Shown here: positions 8,583 to 17,561 of the stretch, piece by piece
Position numbering within the stretch: position 1 is the first letter of the stretch
Layout: each line of letters begins with the position of its first letter
Assembly: GCF_007004765.1 (NCBI RefSeq)
Contig: NZ_VIKR01000001.1
Location: forward strand, 434,001 to 498,000
DNA from: Aliikangiella marina
GTDB taxonomy: Bacteria; Pseudomonadota; Gammaproteobacteria; Enterobacterales; Kangiellaceae
Reading direction: 5' to 3'
Length of the DNA stretch: 64,000 nt
Program-made: the position numbers and the translations under genes
The notes under the pieces: generated by a model
Seen by the model: only the letters and a program-made list of their open reading frames with translations
What the model was told of the DNA's origin: nothing
Database searches by the model: none

Positions 8583-10424
8583 ATGAAATGGCCTATTACT
8601 TTTAGTGGGAGAGTTATTAATGGAGCGACTGGTAAGGGGGAGACTGTTAAAAAGGCAATTGCTTTTCTCTTATCAGTGCTCATTGTCGCTTGTTCTCAAG
8701 AGGTCGAACAAAGCACCAGCGATTCTTCTCAGCAGGTCGAGCCGATTGATTTAATACTTACCAATGGAAGCGTTTATAGCTTCAACTGGCGAGCGCCTGA
8801 CGGTGACGGTAATCCTGCAACAGACGCGCCTTATCAATCAGGATGGCAACCTGATGCGCAAGCAATTGCGATAGATGACGGATTAATTGTCGCTGTCGGG
8901 ACTAATCAAGTTATCCGCCAAATGGCGACGGCTCAAACTCAAATTGTCGACCTTGAAGGGGCGACAGTGCTTCCCGGTTTTCACGACTCGCACGTCCACA
9001 TTGCTGAGCTGGGACAAATTCTTTCTCGTATAAACCTCATCGATGTAAAAACGCCACAAGAAGCGATTGATCAATTGCTCAAAGCAACAAAAGCAATTGA
9101 TTTAGGACCAAATGAGTGGGTGATAGGTCAGGGGTGGGACGAAGGCGCGTGGGCGAATGCTTATCCAACCAAGGCGCTTCTTGATAAACATTTTCCTAAT
9201 AACCCGGTATTGCTTAAAAGCTTACATGGATTTGCCGTTTGGGTTAATTCCGCTGCACTTGGTATTGCGCAGATAGATCACAATACACAGCCGCCTATTG
9301 GCGGAGAAATAGTTAAGGATTTAACCGGCGAGCCAACCGGAATATTACTCAACCGAGCAACTACTTTGATTCAAAACAAGGTACCTGATGCATCCAATAC
9401 AGAGTTTCAATCTTGGGTGAAGAAAGGCATGCAACAAATGCTAAAAGATGGCTTTGTCGCTGTTCACCAAGCCGGTGCAGAGACTAAACATATCAGCGCA
9501 TTTCAGGCATTAAATCAGGCGCAAGAACTCCCTCTGCGAACTTATGCAATGTTATCAGCGCGAGATGAATCATTGGCCAAAGAATGGATAACAAAAGGAC
9601 CGCTCATAGACCCGAGTGGCTGGTTAGATATCCGTTCGGTTAAAGCCTATTATGATGGCGCTTTGGGGTCAAGAGGGGCGAGGTTACTCGAGGATTATTC
9701 CGACAGACCAGGACATAGAGGAGTTTCTGGAGAAGGGTACGGTTTTGATGAATCCCTTGTTGAAGCTTTAATGCGACGAGGGTTTCAAGTTGGGATCCAC
9801 GCCATTGGTGATGCCGGTAATCGCGAAACCCTCGATTTTTTGCAAAAAGTCATGACCGATTTTCCAGAAACTAGAAACCTTAGGCATCGAATAGAGCATG
9901 CGCAAGTACTTCACCCCGATGATTTAAGCCGTCTAGCCAACTTGAAACTGATCGCTTCAATGGAGCCACAGCATGCGGTTGAAGACAAAACCTGGGCCGA
10001 GTCGCGAGTTGGCTCAGAGCGGATAAAAGGTGCGTATGCATGGCGTAAATTGAAACAAGCAGGAACCCAAATGACGTTGAATTCTGATTTACCAGGTTCA
10101 GACCATTCGTTGTTTTACGGTTTACATTCTGCCGTAACTCGCCAAGATAAGCAGTCGCAACCAGCGGGAGGATGGTATCCACAGGAGAACCTTACAATTG
10201 AAGAGGCTGTCCGTGGGTTTACTATTGATGCCGCTTTTAGCGCATTTCATGAGAATGACACTGGTGTAATCGCGAAAGGAAAATGGGCTGATTTAACCAT
10301 CGTTGATATCGATGTAATGCAAGTGGCTGAGAAGCAGCCTCACGCATTGCTAACGGGACAAGTTTTGATGACAGTATTGGATGGAAAGATTGTTTATCGA
10401 AAGGAGTCATTTTCTGAGGATTAA
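8583..10424 (+). CDS. Exported lipoprotein amidohydrolase, YtcJ-like
   Basis: This 613-residue amidohydrolase_3 (YtcJ-like) enzyme carries FHDSHVHI (HxH metal ligands, near residue 140), HAIGDAGN, RIEHAQVLHPDD and a late NSDLPGSDHS metal-ligand segment. Such enzymes hydrolyse amide bonds of small molecules; the substrate is unknown. I start it at ATG 8583 because AAAGGA lies 7 nt upstream. Its N-terminus has a hydrophobic run ending in a lipobox (VLIVAC, Cys near 37), which suggests a lipoprotein in the periplasm. The roughly 20-residue stretch before the hydrophobic core is long for a signal peptide. The 5' region contains the 15-bp repeat array. Confidence 0.88.
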   Translation: MKWPITFSGRVINGATGKGETVKKAIAFLLSVLIVACSQEVEQSTSDSSQQVEPIDLILTNGSVYSFNWRAPDGDGNPATDAPYQSGWQPDAQAIAIDDGLIVAVGTNQVIRQMATAQTQIVDLEGATVLPGFHDSHVHIAELGQILSRINLIDVKTPQEAIDQLLKATKAIDLGPNEWVIGQGWDEGAWANAYPTKALLDKHFPNNPVLLKSLHGFAVWVNSAALGIAQIDHNTQPPIGGEIVKDLTGEPTGILLNRATTLIQNKVPDASNTEFQSWVKKGMQQMLKDGFVAVHQAGAETKHISAFQALNQAQELPLRTYAMLSARDESLAKEWITKGPLIDPSGWLDIRSVKAYYDGALGSRGARLLEDYSDRPGHRGVSGEGYGFDESLVEALMRRGFQVGIHAIGDAGNRETLDFLQKVMTDFPETRNLRHRIEHAQVLHPDDLSRLANLKLIASMEPQHAVEDKTWAESRVGSERIKGAYAWRKLKQAGTQMTLNSDLPGSDHSLFYGLHSAVTRQDKQSQPAGGWYPQENLTIEEAVRGFTIDAAFSAFHENDTGVIAKGKWADLTIVDIDVMQVAEKQPHALLTGQVLMTVLDGKIVYRKESFSED

Positions 10425-10528
10425 TCTGCCGAGCAGAACAGCGTAAGAGCGCGAATAAACCCGGTGATCACTCAATAAGTGGTGTGCATAAGATTATGAC
10501 CAACACAGAGAGGTACTGGTTTAAACAA

Positions 10529-10564
10529 GCGTTAAAGCACAGTCAGAAAACGATGCTTTAACGC
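10529..10564. terminator. Inverted repeat between convergent genes
   Basis: GCGTTAAAGCA and TGCTTTAACGC form a perfect 11-bp stem around a 14-nt loop between the convergent amidohydrolase and DUF3300 genes. There is no U-tract, so it may be a weak bidirectional terminator or an mRNA-end stabiliser. Confidence 0.45.
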
Positions 10565-10571
10565 CTAGCGA

Positions 10572-12353
10572 TTAGCGCTCCTTTCGAGAGGAACTTCGAC
10601 TCGATTTGTTTGAGCGGTTGGAATTAGACCGCGCCCTTGGCTGAGAACTTCTATTGCTGCTCTCATAACGAGGACTGCGGCTTTCACGCGGCGGAGTATA
10701 GTTTGTTGGTGCGGAGCGCTGAGTCGATCGTGTCTCTTGTCTTTGAGTATTGCGCTGCACATCTCTTCTTGGTTGACTACGTGATTCGTTTGACCGCCGG
10801 TTAACTTGTCGAGACCGCTGTTCTATTTCTCTATTGCTCGATTGAGAGCGACGCTCGCTCCTGAGGTTATTCGAACGAGAGTCTTGGCGACGTGTATTGC
10901 CTTCCTGCAAATTCCTTCTCACATTTGAGTATTGGTCTTGTTGTCGATTACTCCGTGCTTGTGAGTCTCGTTGATTTACGCCTCGCGAGATAACGTCACG
11001 ATTTCGGTTTTGTAAATCTCGGGTTTGTGCTCCTCTGTTGGTTGAGTTGCTGTTTCTGACTTCTCGATTTTGCAAGTCGCGGTTCTGTCGTTCGCGATTT
11101 TGAACGCCGCGACTGATTACGTCTCTATTTTGAGAACCGCGGGTACGGGAATTTTCGGGCCGAGTGTTTCGGTTGACCAAATCGCGATTAACCATGTTGC
11201 GATGGGTTGAAGTTTCTCTATCAAACCTTTGATTAGACCGAGTTGTACTACGCTGACTATTGCTTGAGCGACGCTCTCCTAATTGATCTCTCAGTCTTTG
11301 CTGTCGGGTGACTTGTCGCGTCTGTTGATTAAGTACGTTTTGTCGTCTTGTATTGGCATTGGCAATGGTTTGCGAACGCTGGTTTTGGCGTTGAACAACA
11401 TTCTGTCTTGCGGAGACTCGGTTACTTAAACTATCCCGTTCTGTTCGACGAATCGTGCGAGTTTCAATCCGGCTAGGGCGACTACTTTGATAACGCTCCC
11501 TAATCGTGTTGGTTCTATAAGCCACGCCTCGGCGATGGCGTGGGTTATGTCGCCAGCGAGCTGAATTAACATGGTGCACAACATCTCGACGATAGCGACG
11601 ATAATGTCCATGGTAATAGTGGTGATGATGCGAAATCACTAGGTGGCGATTATGCCAATGAAATCCACCGAAGAAAAAGTCGAATGATATGCGCACTCTC
11701 GGGTACCAGTAAAACGGACCATGATGATGGTGCGCGTAATGCCGATGACGCCAGTAAACCGGCGGGTAATGTGCCCAGTGCCAAGTACCATACACCACTC
11801 GAGTATCATAGTAAGGAACATAGACAACTTCGGGCTCTGAGGGCTCAATGACAATGATTTTTTCTTCGCGAACAACCTTAACATTATCCATCTTGTCGAG
11901 ATTACCGACATTATCAGCCCGTCGTCTGAGTGACTGAATGGCATCTAAGACAAGCGCCTCGTCTTGTAAAAAGGCGTCCCCGACTTGTTGTGTCCAATCG
12001 AGATCATCGCTCATCCGCTTTAAAACTGTTGGGAATGGCACTAGCGCCTTTACACTGGGATCCCACTGTCGATCTTCCACTTGTTGCATCGCCTCCCCAG
12101 GCGCTAAGTCAGGGTTTTTAGTGACCCAGCGGTTAGCTTGAACGACTTCAAGCGGGTAAGTCGAGGCAATTAGAATGTGCGTCAGAACGCTGTCTGGATA
12201 GAGTGCAATCGGCGCAAGAATTTGCTCAAGTTCGGCTTGACTAAAAGACTGCGCCATTTCATCGTTGCCATCACTCTCGGCAAACGACTGTGCGGAGACA
12301 AAAATTATACTCAAACTGATGAGTAACTGTGATAAAAATTTGATTGCTTTCAT
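10572..12353 (-). CDS. DUF3300 protein with long Arg/Asn-rich tail
   Basis: The 593-residue exported protein starts at ATG 12353 (GGGA about 8 nt upstream, then a signal peptide ending near SAQSFA). Residues about 30-190 form the DUF3300 domain (LAPIALYPDSVLTHIL, STYPLEVVQANRW, WDPSVKALVPFP, EVVYVPYYD). A His/Tyr/Trp-rich stretch follows (HYAHHHHGPFYW, SHHHHYYHGHY, about 190-260). The remaining 330 residues are very rich in Arg, Asn, Gln and Ser, with repeated RDVISRGV and QNR units. DUF3300 proteins are exported proteins of unknown function. The basic tail suggests binding to an acidic polymer such as DNA, lipopolysaccharide or polyphosphate, but that is only inference. Confidence 0.88.
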   Translation of the reverse strand: MKAIKFLSQLLISLSIIFVSAQSFAESDGNDEMAQSFSQAELEQILAPIALYPDSVLTHILIASTYPLEVVQANRWVTKNPDLAPGEAMQQVEDRQWDPSVKALVPFPTVLKRMSDDLDWTQQVGDAFLQDEALVLDAIQSLRRRADNVGNLDKMDNVKVVREEKIIVIEPSEPEVVYVPYYDTRVVYGTWHWAHYPPVYWRHRHYAHHHHGPFYWYPRVRISFDFFFGGFHWHNRHLVISHHHHYYHGHYRRYRRDVVHHVNSARWRHNPRHRRGVAYRTNTIRERYQSSRPSRIETRTIRRTERDSLSNRVSARQNVVQRQNQRSQTIANANTRRQNVLNQQTRQVTRQQRLRDQLGERRSSNSQRSTTRSNQRFDRETSTHRNMVNRDLVNRNTRPENSRTRGSQNRDVISRGVQNRERQNRDLQNREVRNSNSTNRGAQTRDLQNRNRDVISRGVNQRDSQARSNRQQDQYSNVRRNLQEGNTRRQDSRSNNLRSERRSQSSNREIEQRSRQVNRRSNESRSQPRRDVQRNTQRQETRSTQRSAPTNYTPPRESRSPRYESSNRSSQPRARSNSNRSNKSSRSSSRKER

Positions 12354-12730
12354 AGCGTTATCCCATTTTGTTCGCTGCAGAGTATTGTTTTTATCTGTTT
12401 CTGCATAAAGTGCTGTTCTGCCTTTGATACGATTAACGTCTATTAAACACGCTGTAAACTGAATGATGCATGAACAAATCGCCTTTGTTTGCATTCTACG
12501 CCGATTTTTAATGATTTTCAGGAATTGTCGCTTGCTACTGGCTTAGACAAAAGCCTTACGTCCTGATTGAGCGCTACTCATACGCTTTTGAAAGACTCAA
12601 TTGGACGATTTCAGACAAAAAAAGCAACAAAGCAAGGTCATATCATTGCGCTATTAGGAATGACTGGTCAAAGCGCCTTGTTTTTCAGTAACATAGAGAA
12701 ATACTCCTCCAAGATATAGGGAATATTCAA
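12354..12730. other. Divergent intergenic region
   Basis: This 377-bp spacer lies between the divergent DUF3300 and EVE genes. An open extension of the DUF3300 frame reaches 12494, but it lacks a leader-like sequence and is unlikely to be translated. No RNA gene or convincing promoter is seen. Confidence 0.4.
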
Positions 12731-13192
12731 TTGGCTTATTGGCTTTTAAAAACTGAACCGAGTGAGTTCAGTATCGATGACCTTGAGGCGCTGGGGAGTA
12801 AAACAGAGCCTTGGGACGGTATTAGAAACTATCAAGCGCGAAATATTATGCGTGACAAAATAAAAGTGGGTGACAAAGCACTGATTTATCACAGTAGTTG
12901 TAAAGACGTGGGCGCGGTGGGGACCGCAGAAGTCGTTGAAAACGCCTATCCCGATCCCGCTCAGTTTAATCCGAAAAGTAAGTATTATGATCCCAAGTCA
13001 AATCGAGATAATCCTCGTTGGGTTTGTGTTGGCGTTAAGTTTTTGAGCAAGTTCGATAACATTGTGGCGCTGAAACAAATTAAATCAACGCCCGCGCTTG
13101 CAGAAATGGTATTGGTTAAACAAGGCCGTTTATCTGTTCAACCAGTAACGGCGAAAGAGTGGAAAGTGATCAATCAAATGGCAAAAGGGTAA
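12731..13192 (+). CDS. EVE domain protein
   Basis: The 153-residue protein covers one complete EVE (PUA-like) domain: MAYWLLKTEPSEFSIDDL, WDGIRNYQARNIMRD, KVGDKALIYHS and RWVCVGVKF are typical. EVE proteins bind modified bases in DNA or RNA in an aromatic pocket; in bacteria their exact role is mostly unknown. The start is TTG at 12731 with an AGGGA Shine-Dalgarno about 10 nt upstream, and the MAYWLLKTEP start matches the family's usual N-terminus. The next gene begins 7 bp after the stop, so the two are probably co-transcribed. Confidence 0.9.
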   Translation: MAYWLLKTEPSEFSIDDLEALGSKTEPWDGIRNYQARNIMRDKIKVGDKALIYHSSCKDVGAVGTAEVVENAYPDPAQFNPKSKYYDPKSNRDNPRWVCVGVKFLSKFDNIVALKQIKSTPALAEMVLVKQGRLSVQPVTAKEWKVINQMAKG

Positions 13193-13199
13193 GTCAAAC

Positions 13200-13895
13200 A
13201 TGAAAACCATCGGTTTGATTGGCGGAATGAGTTGGGAGTCGACGGTCAGTTACTATCAATTGATAAACCGTGGCATTAAGCAGCACTTAGGCGGCTTACA
13301 TTCTGCCAAGTTGCTAATGTATAGCGTTGATTTTGCAGAAATTGAAGCGCTTCAACATGCCGGTGATTGGCAAAAGACGGCGGAAATACTGGCTTCAGCC
13401 GCGCAATCGCTTGAGTCTGGTGGTGCCGATTGTGTGGTTATTTGCACAAATACGATGCACAAAGTGGCACCTCAAGTTGCTGCAAGCGTCTCTCTACCCT
13501 TGATTCATATCGCTGATGCCACGGGACAAAAACTCTCTGAGAATAGTATCGAAACTGTCGGCTTGCTGGGCACAAACTTTACCATGGAGCAGTCGTTTTA
13601 CAAGGGGCGTATTGAGTCAGAGTTTGGTATACAAGTGGTCATACCTAATCAAGCCGAACGTAAAATTGTCCATGAGGTTATTTACCAGGAACTGTGTCTC
13701 GGAAAAATCGAGGAAGCGTCCAAACGCGAATACCTTAAAATCATCGATAAGCTGGCTGCTCAGGGTGCTCAAGCGGTTATCTTAGGGTGTACAGAGATAG
13801 CATTGTTAGTTGAGCAAGCAGACACTAACGTTCCTTTGTACAACACGACAGAAATCCATGCTCAAGCAGCGATAGAGTTTGCCTTATCAGTTTAA
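13200..13895 (+). CDS. Aspartate/glutamate racemase family protein
   Basis: The 231-residue protein matches the PLP-independent Asp/Glu racemase family (YgeA-like). It starts MKTIGLIGGMSWESTVSYY and has both cysteine motifs of the active site, VICTNTMH (Cys near 81) and ILGCTEI (Cys near 198). It would interconvert L- and D-amino acids (aspartate or a broader set) in the cytoplasm. It follows the EVE gene by 7 bp, so it is likely the second gene of a two-gene operon. Confidence 0.88.
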   Translation: MKTIGLIGGMSWESTVSYYQLINRGIKQHLGGLHSAKLLMYSVDFAEIEALQHAGDWQKTAEILASAAQSLESGGADCVVICTNTMHKVAPQVAASVSLPLIHIADATGQKLSENSIETVGLLGTNFTMEQSFYKGRIESEFGIQVVIPNQAERKIVHEVIYQELCLGKIEEASKREYLKIIDKLAAQGAQAVILGCTEIALLVEQADTNVPLYNTTEIHAQAAIEFALSV

Positions 13896-14044
13896 TCTCG
13901 CCAATTCTTGGGTTTATCCATTAGTGCGATTTCTTCGTATTTACCATCACAAAGAATCGTTTTATCAACTAAGATGGTCAGACTAAGACTAAAGATTGAG
14001 ACGACGAATTTTTAATGATTGACAGAGGGTACCGACGGTAAAGC

Positions 14045-14965
14045 ATGGCGAATTACTTGATAACTGGTGGAACAGGGCTGATTGGCAGAGCGCTGATTAA
14101 GCGACTTCAACAATCTCCTGCAACGATTACCGTGTTAACCCGCGATAAAAAGCGAGCAGCTCAAAAGCTCGGCTATTTGGTTAACTTGATTGAAAGCCTT
14201 GAAGAAATCGATCCGCAAGAAAATATCGAGTTCGTTGTCAACTTAGCTGGAGAACCAATCGCTGATAAGCGTTGGTCCGTTGGCCAAAAGATGAAAATAT
14301 GGCAAAGCCGCGTAGAGCTCACCAATCAGATTATTCAATGGATGAAAAAACAAACTCACAAGCCTCAAGTATTGCTTAGCGGATCCGCCGTCGGCTGGTA
14401 TGGAGATGGCGGTAGCAATGAGCTCACAGAAACTAGCATGCCGCACCCTGAATACCAGCACGAACTATGTAAGGCTTGGGAAGAAGCGGCGCTTGCTGCT
14501 GAGGCATTTGAGGTTCGAGTGTGTTTATTGCGTACTGGATTAGTGGTTAGCTCACAAGGTGGTTTTCTCGACAAAATGCTGCTGCCATTCAAGCTTGGGT
14601 TGGGAGCCCGAATAGGAGATGGTCGTCAATATATGCCGTGGATTCACATTGACGATATGGTGAATGCATTGATGTTCATGTTGGATCCAAATGAAGAGGA
14701 TATTGAATCTTGTCGCGGAGCGTTTAACCTTACTGCGCCAACGCCAGTCACTAACACCGAGTTTACCCAAACTCTCGCGCGAGTAGTTGGCAAGCCGAGT
14801 TTTCTTTTTGTGCCTTCTTGGTTTTTAAATTTAGCCTTGGGAGAGATGGCTAGACTTTTATTGACCGGCCAGCGTGCAGTTCCTCAAAAGCTGCAAGACT
14901 TTGGTTTTTATTTCCAATTTGATAAGTTAGAAGGAGCGTTACAAGAAGTACTCAAAAAAGACTAG
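14045..14965 (+). CDS. TIGR01777 NAD(P)-dependent epimerase-like oxidoreductase
   Basis: The 306-residue extended SDR protein of the TIGR01777/YfcH type has a Rossmann motif, ITGGTGLIGRAL, at residues 6-17. It also has VNLAGEPIADKRW, LLSGSAVGWYGD and the C-terminal PWIHIDDMVNAL and FNLTAPTPVTN motifs of the family. The reaction is unknown; it is a cytoplasmic nucleotide-sugar-epimerase-like fold. Its stop overlaps by 4 bp the stop of the opposing DUF3080 gene, a neighbourhood that is common in gammaproteobacteria as far as I know. Confidence 0.9.
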   Translation: MANYLITGGTGLIGRALIKRLQQSPATITVLTRDKKRAAQKLGYLVNLIESLEEIDPQENIEFVVNLAGEPIADKRWSVGQKMKIWQSRVELTNQIIQWMKKQTHKPQVLLSGSAVGWYGDGGSNELTETSMPHPEYQHELCKAWEEAALAAEAFEVRVCLLRTGLVVSSQGGFLDKMLLPFKLGLGARIGDGRQYMPWIHIDDMVNALMFMLDPNEEDIESCRGAFNLTAPTPVTNTEFTQTLARVVGKPSFLFVPSWFLNLALGEMARLLLTGQRAVPQKLQDFGFYFQFDKLEGALQEVLKKD

Positions 14966-15996
14966 CGGTTATCGATGGTTGGTTTGCAAGCTTGGTCAAG
15001 TTTTTGCCAAGTTTTGACATGGTCTAATATCGCTTGTTTTAGTTGTATTTCTAAATGGTTGGAAGAATCAATATTGAAGCTTTGATCATACCAGTGATAG
15101 AAACCCGTAGCGTCTTTTGGAAAATAGATAGACCACTGAGCGAGCTCTTTTTGAATCCCACGAAAACTATTCAACAGTGTGACTTGGCGCTTTTGAATGT
15201 CTTGGAGATAGAACTTATTTAAGATATTTTTTAAATACTGGTATTCAGTCGTCGGCTGCTTGTTCGGACAGATTGAGTGCAAATGAATATTTAGCTGCGA
15301 TGTTGTTGCTTGCAATTCATCGATATGAAACACCAGCTCTGCCTCGAGTGAGCCGATCAAGCCAGAGGATTGTTCAATTAATTGAAAAGTATCAAACCAC
15401 TGCTGATTATCGGGTAACTGTTTGCTAGTAAGCAGCTTTCTTAGATCGGCAAAGCTTTGAGCCAGCGCTTGCATTTCTTGCTCACCGACCGCGCGATGCT
15501 TATTCGAATATGAAAAAAGCTTTTGCCAGTATCTGCTAGCCCAAGTATTGTTCCATATCTGAGTTGAAAACTGGGTGCGTTTAGCTGATATGGCTGCCAA
15601 CAATTTTTCGGAAGGCGCTTCTATTGAAGCGACGCATTGCGCTAAAAGAATAGATAGCCGTTTTTCGTAATGCAGCAGCGATTCGGCTTGCATATTCCTG
15701 CCCAATTGACTGTTTCTATGCCCTAGTAACTGTTGTAGTTCAACGCACTCTGTCACTGAAAAAAAATCTAACCAATCGACTCGGACTGTCGGTAATTGAC
15801 GTTTCAACTCCTTAGTGTCAGGAAATTGTTTTGCAGCTGGTGGAGCCTTAAGGTATTGAACATTAAGAATAGTGTAGATTCTTTGTTTGTAGTCAGTAAT
15901 TTCCTCGCTATACTCATTTAACTCAGCGCAGCCACTCACAATCATAAGACTGAGCAAGAGTACTGAGGAATGCGCGAAAATCTTAGGGAGCATCAT
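14962..15996 (-). CDS. DUF3080 lipoprotein
   Basis: The 344-residue helical protein has a lipoprotein signal (LLLSLMIVSGC, Cys near 23). The rest (TDYKQRIYTILNV, VDWLDFFSVTECVELQQLLGHR near 80-95) resembles the DUF3080 family of gammaproteobacterial lipoproteins of unknown function. It is convergent with the TIGR01777 gene, with a 4-bp overlap of the 3' ends. Immediately upstream, the first six codons are imperfectly duplicated, giving a tiny ORF (MMFPKI-stop, 16013-15993) whose TGA overlaps the ATG of this gene. No strong Shine-Dalgarno is seen for either start. Confidence 0.82.
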   Translation of the reverse strand: MMLPKIFAHSSVLLLSLMIVSGCAELNEYSEEITDYKQRIYTILNVQYLKAPPAAKQFPDTKELKRQLPTVRVDWLDFFSVTECVELQQLLGHRNSQLGRNMQAESLLHYEKRLSILLAQCVASIEAPSEKLLAAISAKRTQFSTQIWNNTWASRYWQKLFSYSNKHRAVGEQEMQALAQSFADLRKLLTSKQLPDNQQWFDTFQLIEQSSGLIGSLEAELVFHIDELQATTSQLNIHLHSICPNKQPTTEYQYLKNILNKFYLQDIQKRQVTLLNSFRGIQKELAQWSIYFPKDATGFYHWYDQSFNIDSSNHLEIQLKQAILDHVKTWQKLDQACKPTIDNR

Positions 15997-16130
15997 ATTT
16001 TAGGGAACATCATAAAAGTTGCCGAGTCAATAAGTCGAAAAGCAATGTTCTAGTTTACGAAGGACAGAGCTAGGGTAGCAAAAAACAGTAAAGAAAAAAT
16101 ATAAACAAATTAAATACAAAGGGAAAATAG

Positions 16131-17273
16131 ATGTTTAAAAATCAATTTGGTTTGGCACTAGTGATTGCGGCTTCAGTAAGCACCTTCTCATTAAATCTCA
16201 AGGCTGCTAACTTTAGCGAGCAGGTTGACAACCTGTTTTCATCGATAGATTCAGCCGCTCAGCCAGGTTGCTCGGTTGGCGTTATTGAGAAAGGCCGACT
16301 CATTCATCGGTCGGGTTATGGACTTGCCAACATGGAACTTAATGTGAAACTTGATGGGAGTCATGTTCATCGGGTTGGCTCAGTCTCCAAGCAATTTACC
16401 GCGATGGCAGTATTACTGTTGGCTGAGGAAGGAAAAATCGATTTACAAGCCGATATTCGTCAATATCTGCCAGCGTTAAAAGATTATGGCGTGAAGGTGT
16501 CGGTTAATGCGATGCTGGGGCATTTTGCTGGCATGGCTGACTATGACTTTATTTCTGGCGGCGATCGCGGTCCTGTTAAGAACGGACTCAACATTAAATC
16601 CGTCGCGGGAGGCCCATTTCGGTTGGGTAATGAAGATTATTTAACCATTAAAGAGTTTTATGATGTGGTCAAGAAAGCGCCTTTGAGGCACAAGCCGGAC
16701 CAGAAATGGGACTACAGTAATTTAGCTTATTTTCTCCTATCAATGCTAGTAGAAGAAGTTTCTGGGGAAACTATCAGGGAATATGCGGAGAAACGAATTT
16801 TTAAGCCACTTGGAATGAGGCATACATTTTTTAGTGACCAACCGACGGAAATTGTTCGTAACCGAGCAAGTGGTTATAAGCCCGCGAAGGAAGGCGGTTA
16901 TGTAACTGATATGACCAACCTTTTTTGGGTTGGAGATGGCGGAATTCACACGACTGTCGATGACATGTTGAAGTGGGATCAAAATTTTTATCACCCTAAA
17001 GTCGGTAAGAATCCGAAACAACTACTAGCGCTTTTTAATAAGCCGAACAGTGATTATGAAGCTCGTGGTGGCGGGCTTTATGCAAATGGCCAAATGATTA
17101 CTGATAAGGATGGGCGCAAGTCTTATGCGCACGGAGGAGGCTGGTTAGGCGTATTGACTTACTATGAGCGCTTCCCAGAACATCAGTTTTCAACGATTGT
17201 GTTTTGTAATACCACCGATCAAAAACCGTGGGAATTCGCTAAACAAATTGCTGATTTATATTTTAATCAATAA
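16131..17273 (+). CDS. Periplasmic serine hydrolase, beta-lactamase/PBP4* family
   Basis: The 380-residue protein begins with a signal peptide (to about LNLKA). The serine beta-lactamase-like fold is shown by the nucleophile motif SVSK (in VGSVSKQFTAMAVLLL, near residue 86), the Tyr-Xaa-Asn motif YSN (in WDYSNLAYFLLS) and the third element HGGGWLG in place of KTG. This class C/AmpH-like family includes D-amino-acid peptidases and esterases; beta-lactam resistance should not be assumed. AAAGGGA is about 7 nt upstream of the ATG. It is monocistronic, ending at a bidirectional terminator. Confidence 0.88.
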   Translation: MFKNQFGLALVIAASVSTFSLNLKAANFSEQVDNLFSSIDSAAQPGCSVGVIEKGRLIHRSGYGLANMELNVKLDGSHVHRVGSVSKQFTAMAVLLLAEEGKIDLQADIRQYLPALKDYGVKVSVNAMLGHFAGMADYDFISGGDRGPVKNGLNIKSVAGGPFRLGNEDYLTIKEFYDVVKKAPLRHKPDQKWDYSNLAYFLLSMLVEEVSGETIREYAEKRIFKPLGMRHTFFSDQPTEIVRNRASGYKPAKEGGYVTDMTNLFWVGDGGIHTTVDDMLKWDQNFYHPKVGKNPKQLLALFNKPNSDYEARGGGLYANGQMITDKDGRKSYAHGGGWLGVLTYYERFPEHQFSTIVFCNTTDQKPWEFAKQIADLYFNQ

Positions 17274-17305
17274 GGTTATTGGTGATTGGCGTTTAACGAG
17301 ACAAT

Positions 17306-17339
17306 AAAAAGACCTTTCTAAACAGAAAGGTCTTTTTTT
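17306..17339. terminator. Bidirectional rho-independent terminator
   Basis: GACCTTTCT-AAAC-AGAAAGGTC is a perfect 9-bp stem with a T7 tract on the plus strand and A5 on the other side (a T5 tract on the minus strand). It serves the convergent serine hydrolase and valS-DUF3012 transcripts. Confidence 0.9.
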
Positions 17340-17370
17340 AACTTTTGGGTTTTAAGGCTAGATTTGATCG

Positions 17371-17544
17371 TTATTCTTCGTCAGATTTAAAAATGCAGTG
17401 TTTCGCAAAATCTTTAGCTTGATTCGCGGTCCAGTCGCCTTTAGGTTTCTCCTTCATATCTTCGCACCATTCTTTACTACCGACTTCGGGCGCGCATCCA
17501 GATAGCATTGCGAGGGCAAAAAGGATTGCTAATAAATATTTCAT
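17371..17544 (-). CDS. Small DUF3012 lipoprotein
   Basis: This 57-residue protein has a lipoprotein signal (MKYLLAILFALAMLSGC, Cys at 17). Its mature part contains GSKEWCEDMKEKPKGDWTAN and AKHCIF, characteristic of the short DUF3012 family of gammaproteobacteria. The two mature cysteines (near 27 and 50) may form a disulphide. AAGGAG is 6 nt before the ATG. It starts 17 bp after the valS stop, so it is probably the last gene of the pepA-holC-valS transcript. Function is unknown. Confidence 0.85.
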   Translation of the reverse strand: MKYLLAILFALAMLSGCAPEVGSKEWCEDMKEKPKGDWTANQAKDFAKHCIFKSDEE

Positions 17545-17561
17545 GTCATCTCCTTGAGTGT

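Noticed and set aside
12354-12494. N-terminal extension of the DUF3300 frame
   Set aside because: The frame is open, but the signal peptide starts at ATG 12353 with a good Shine-Dalgarno, so the extension is untranslated leader.
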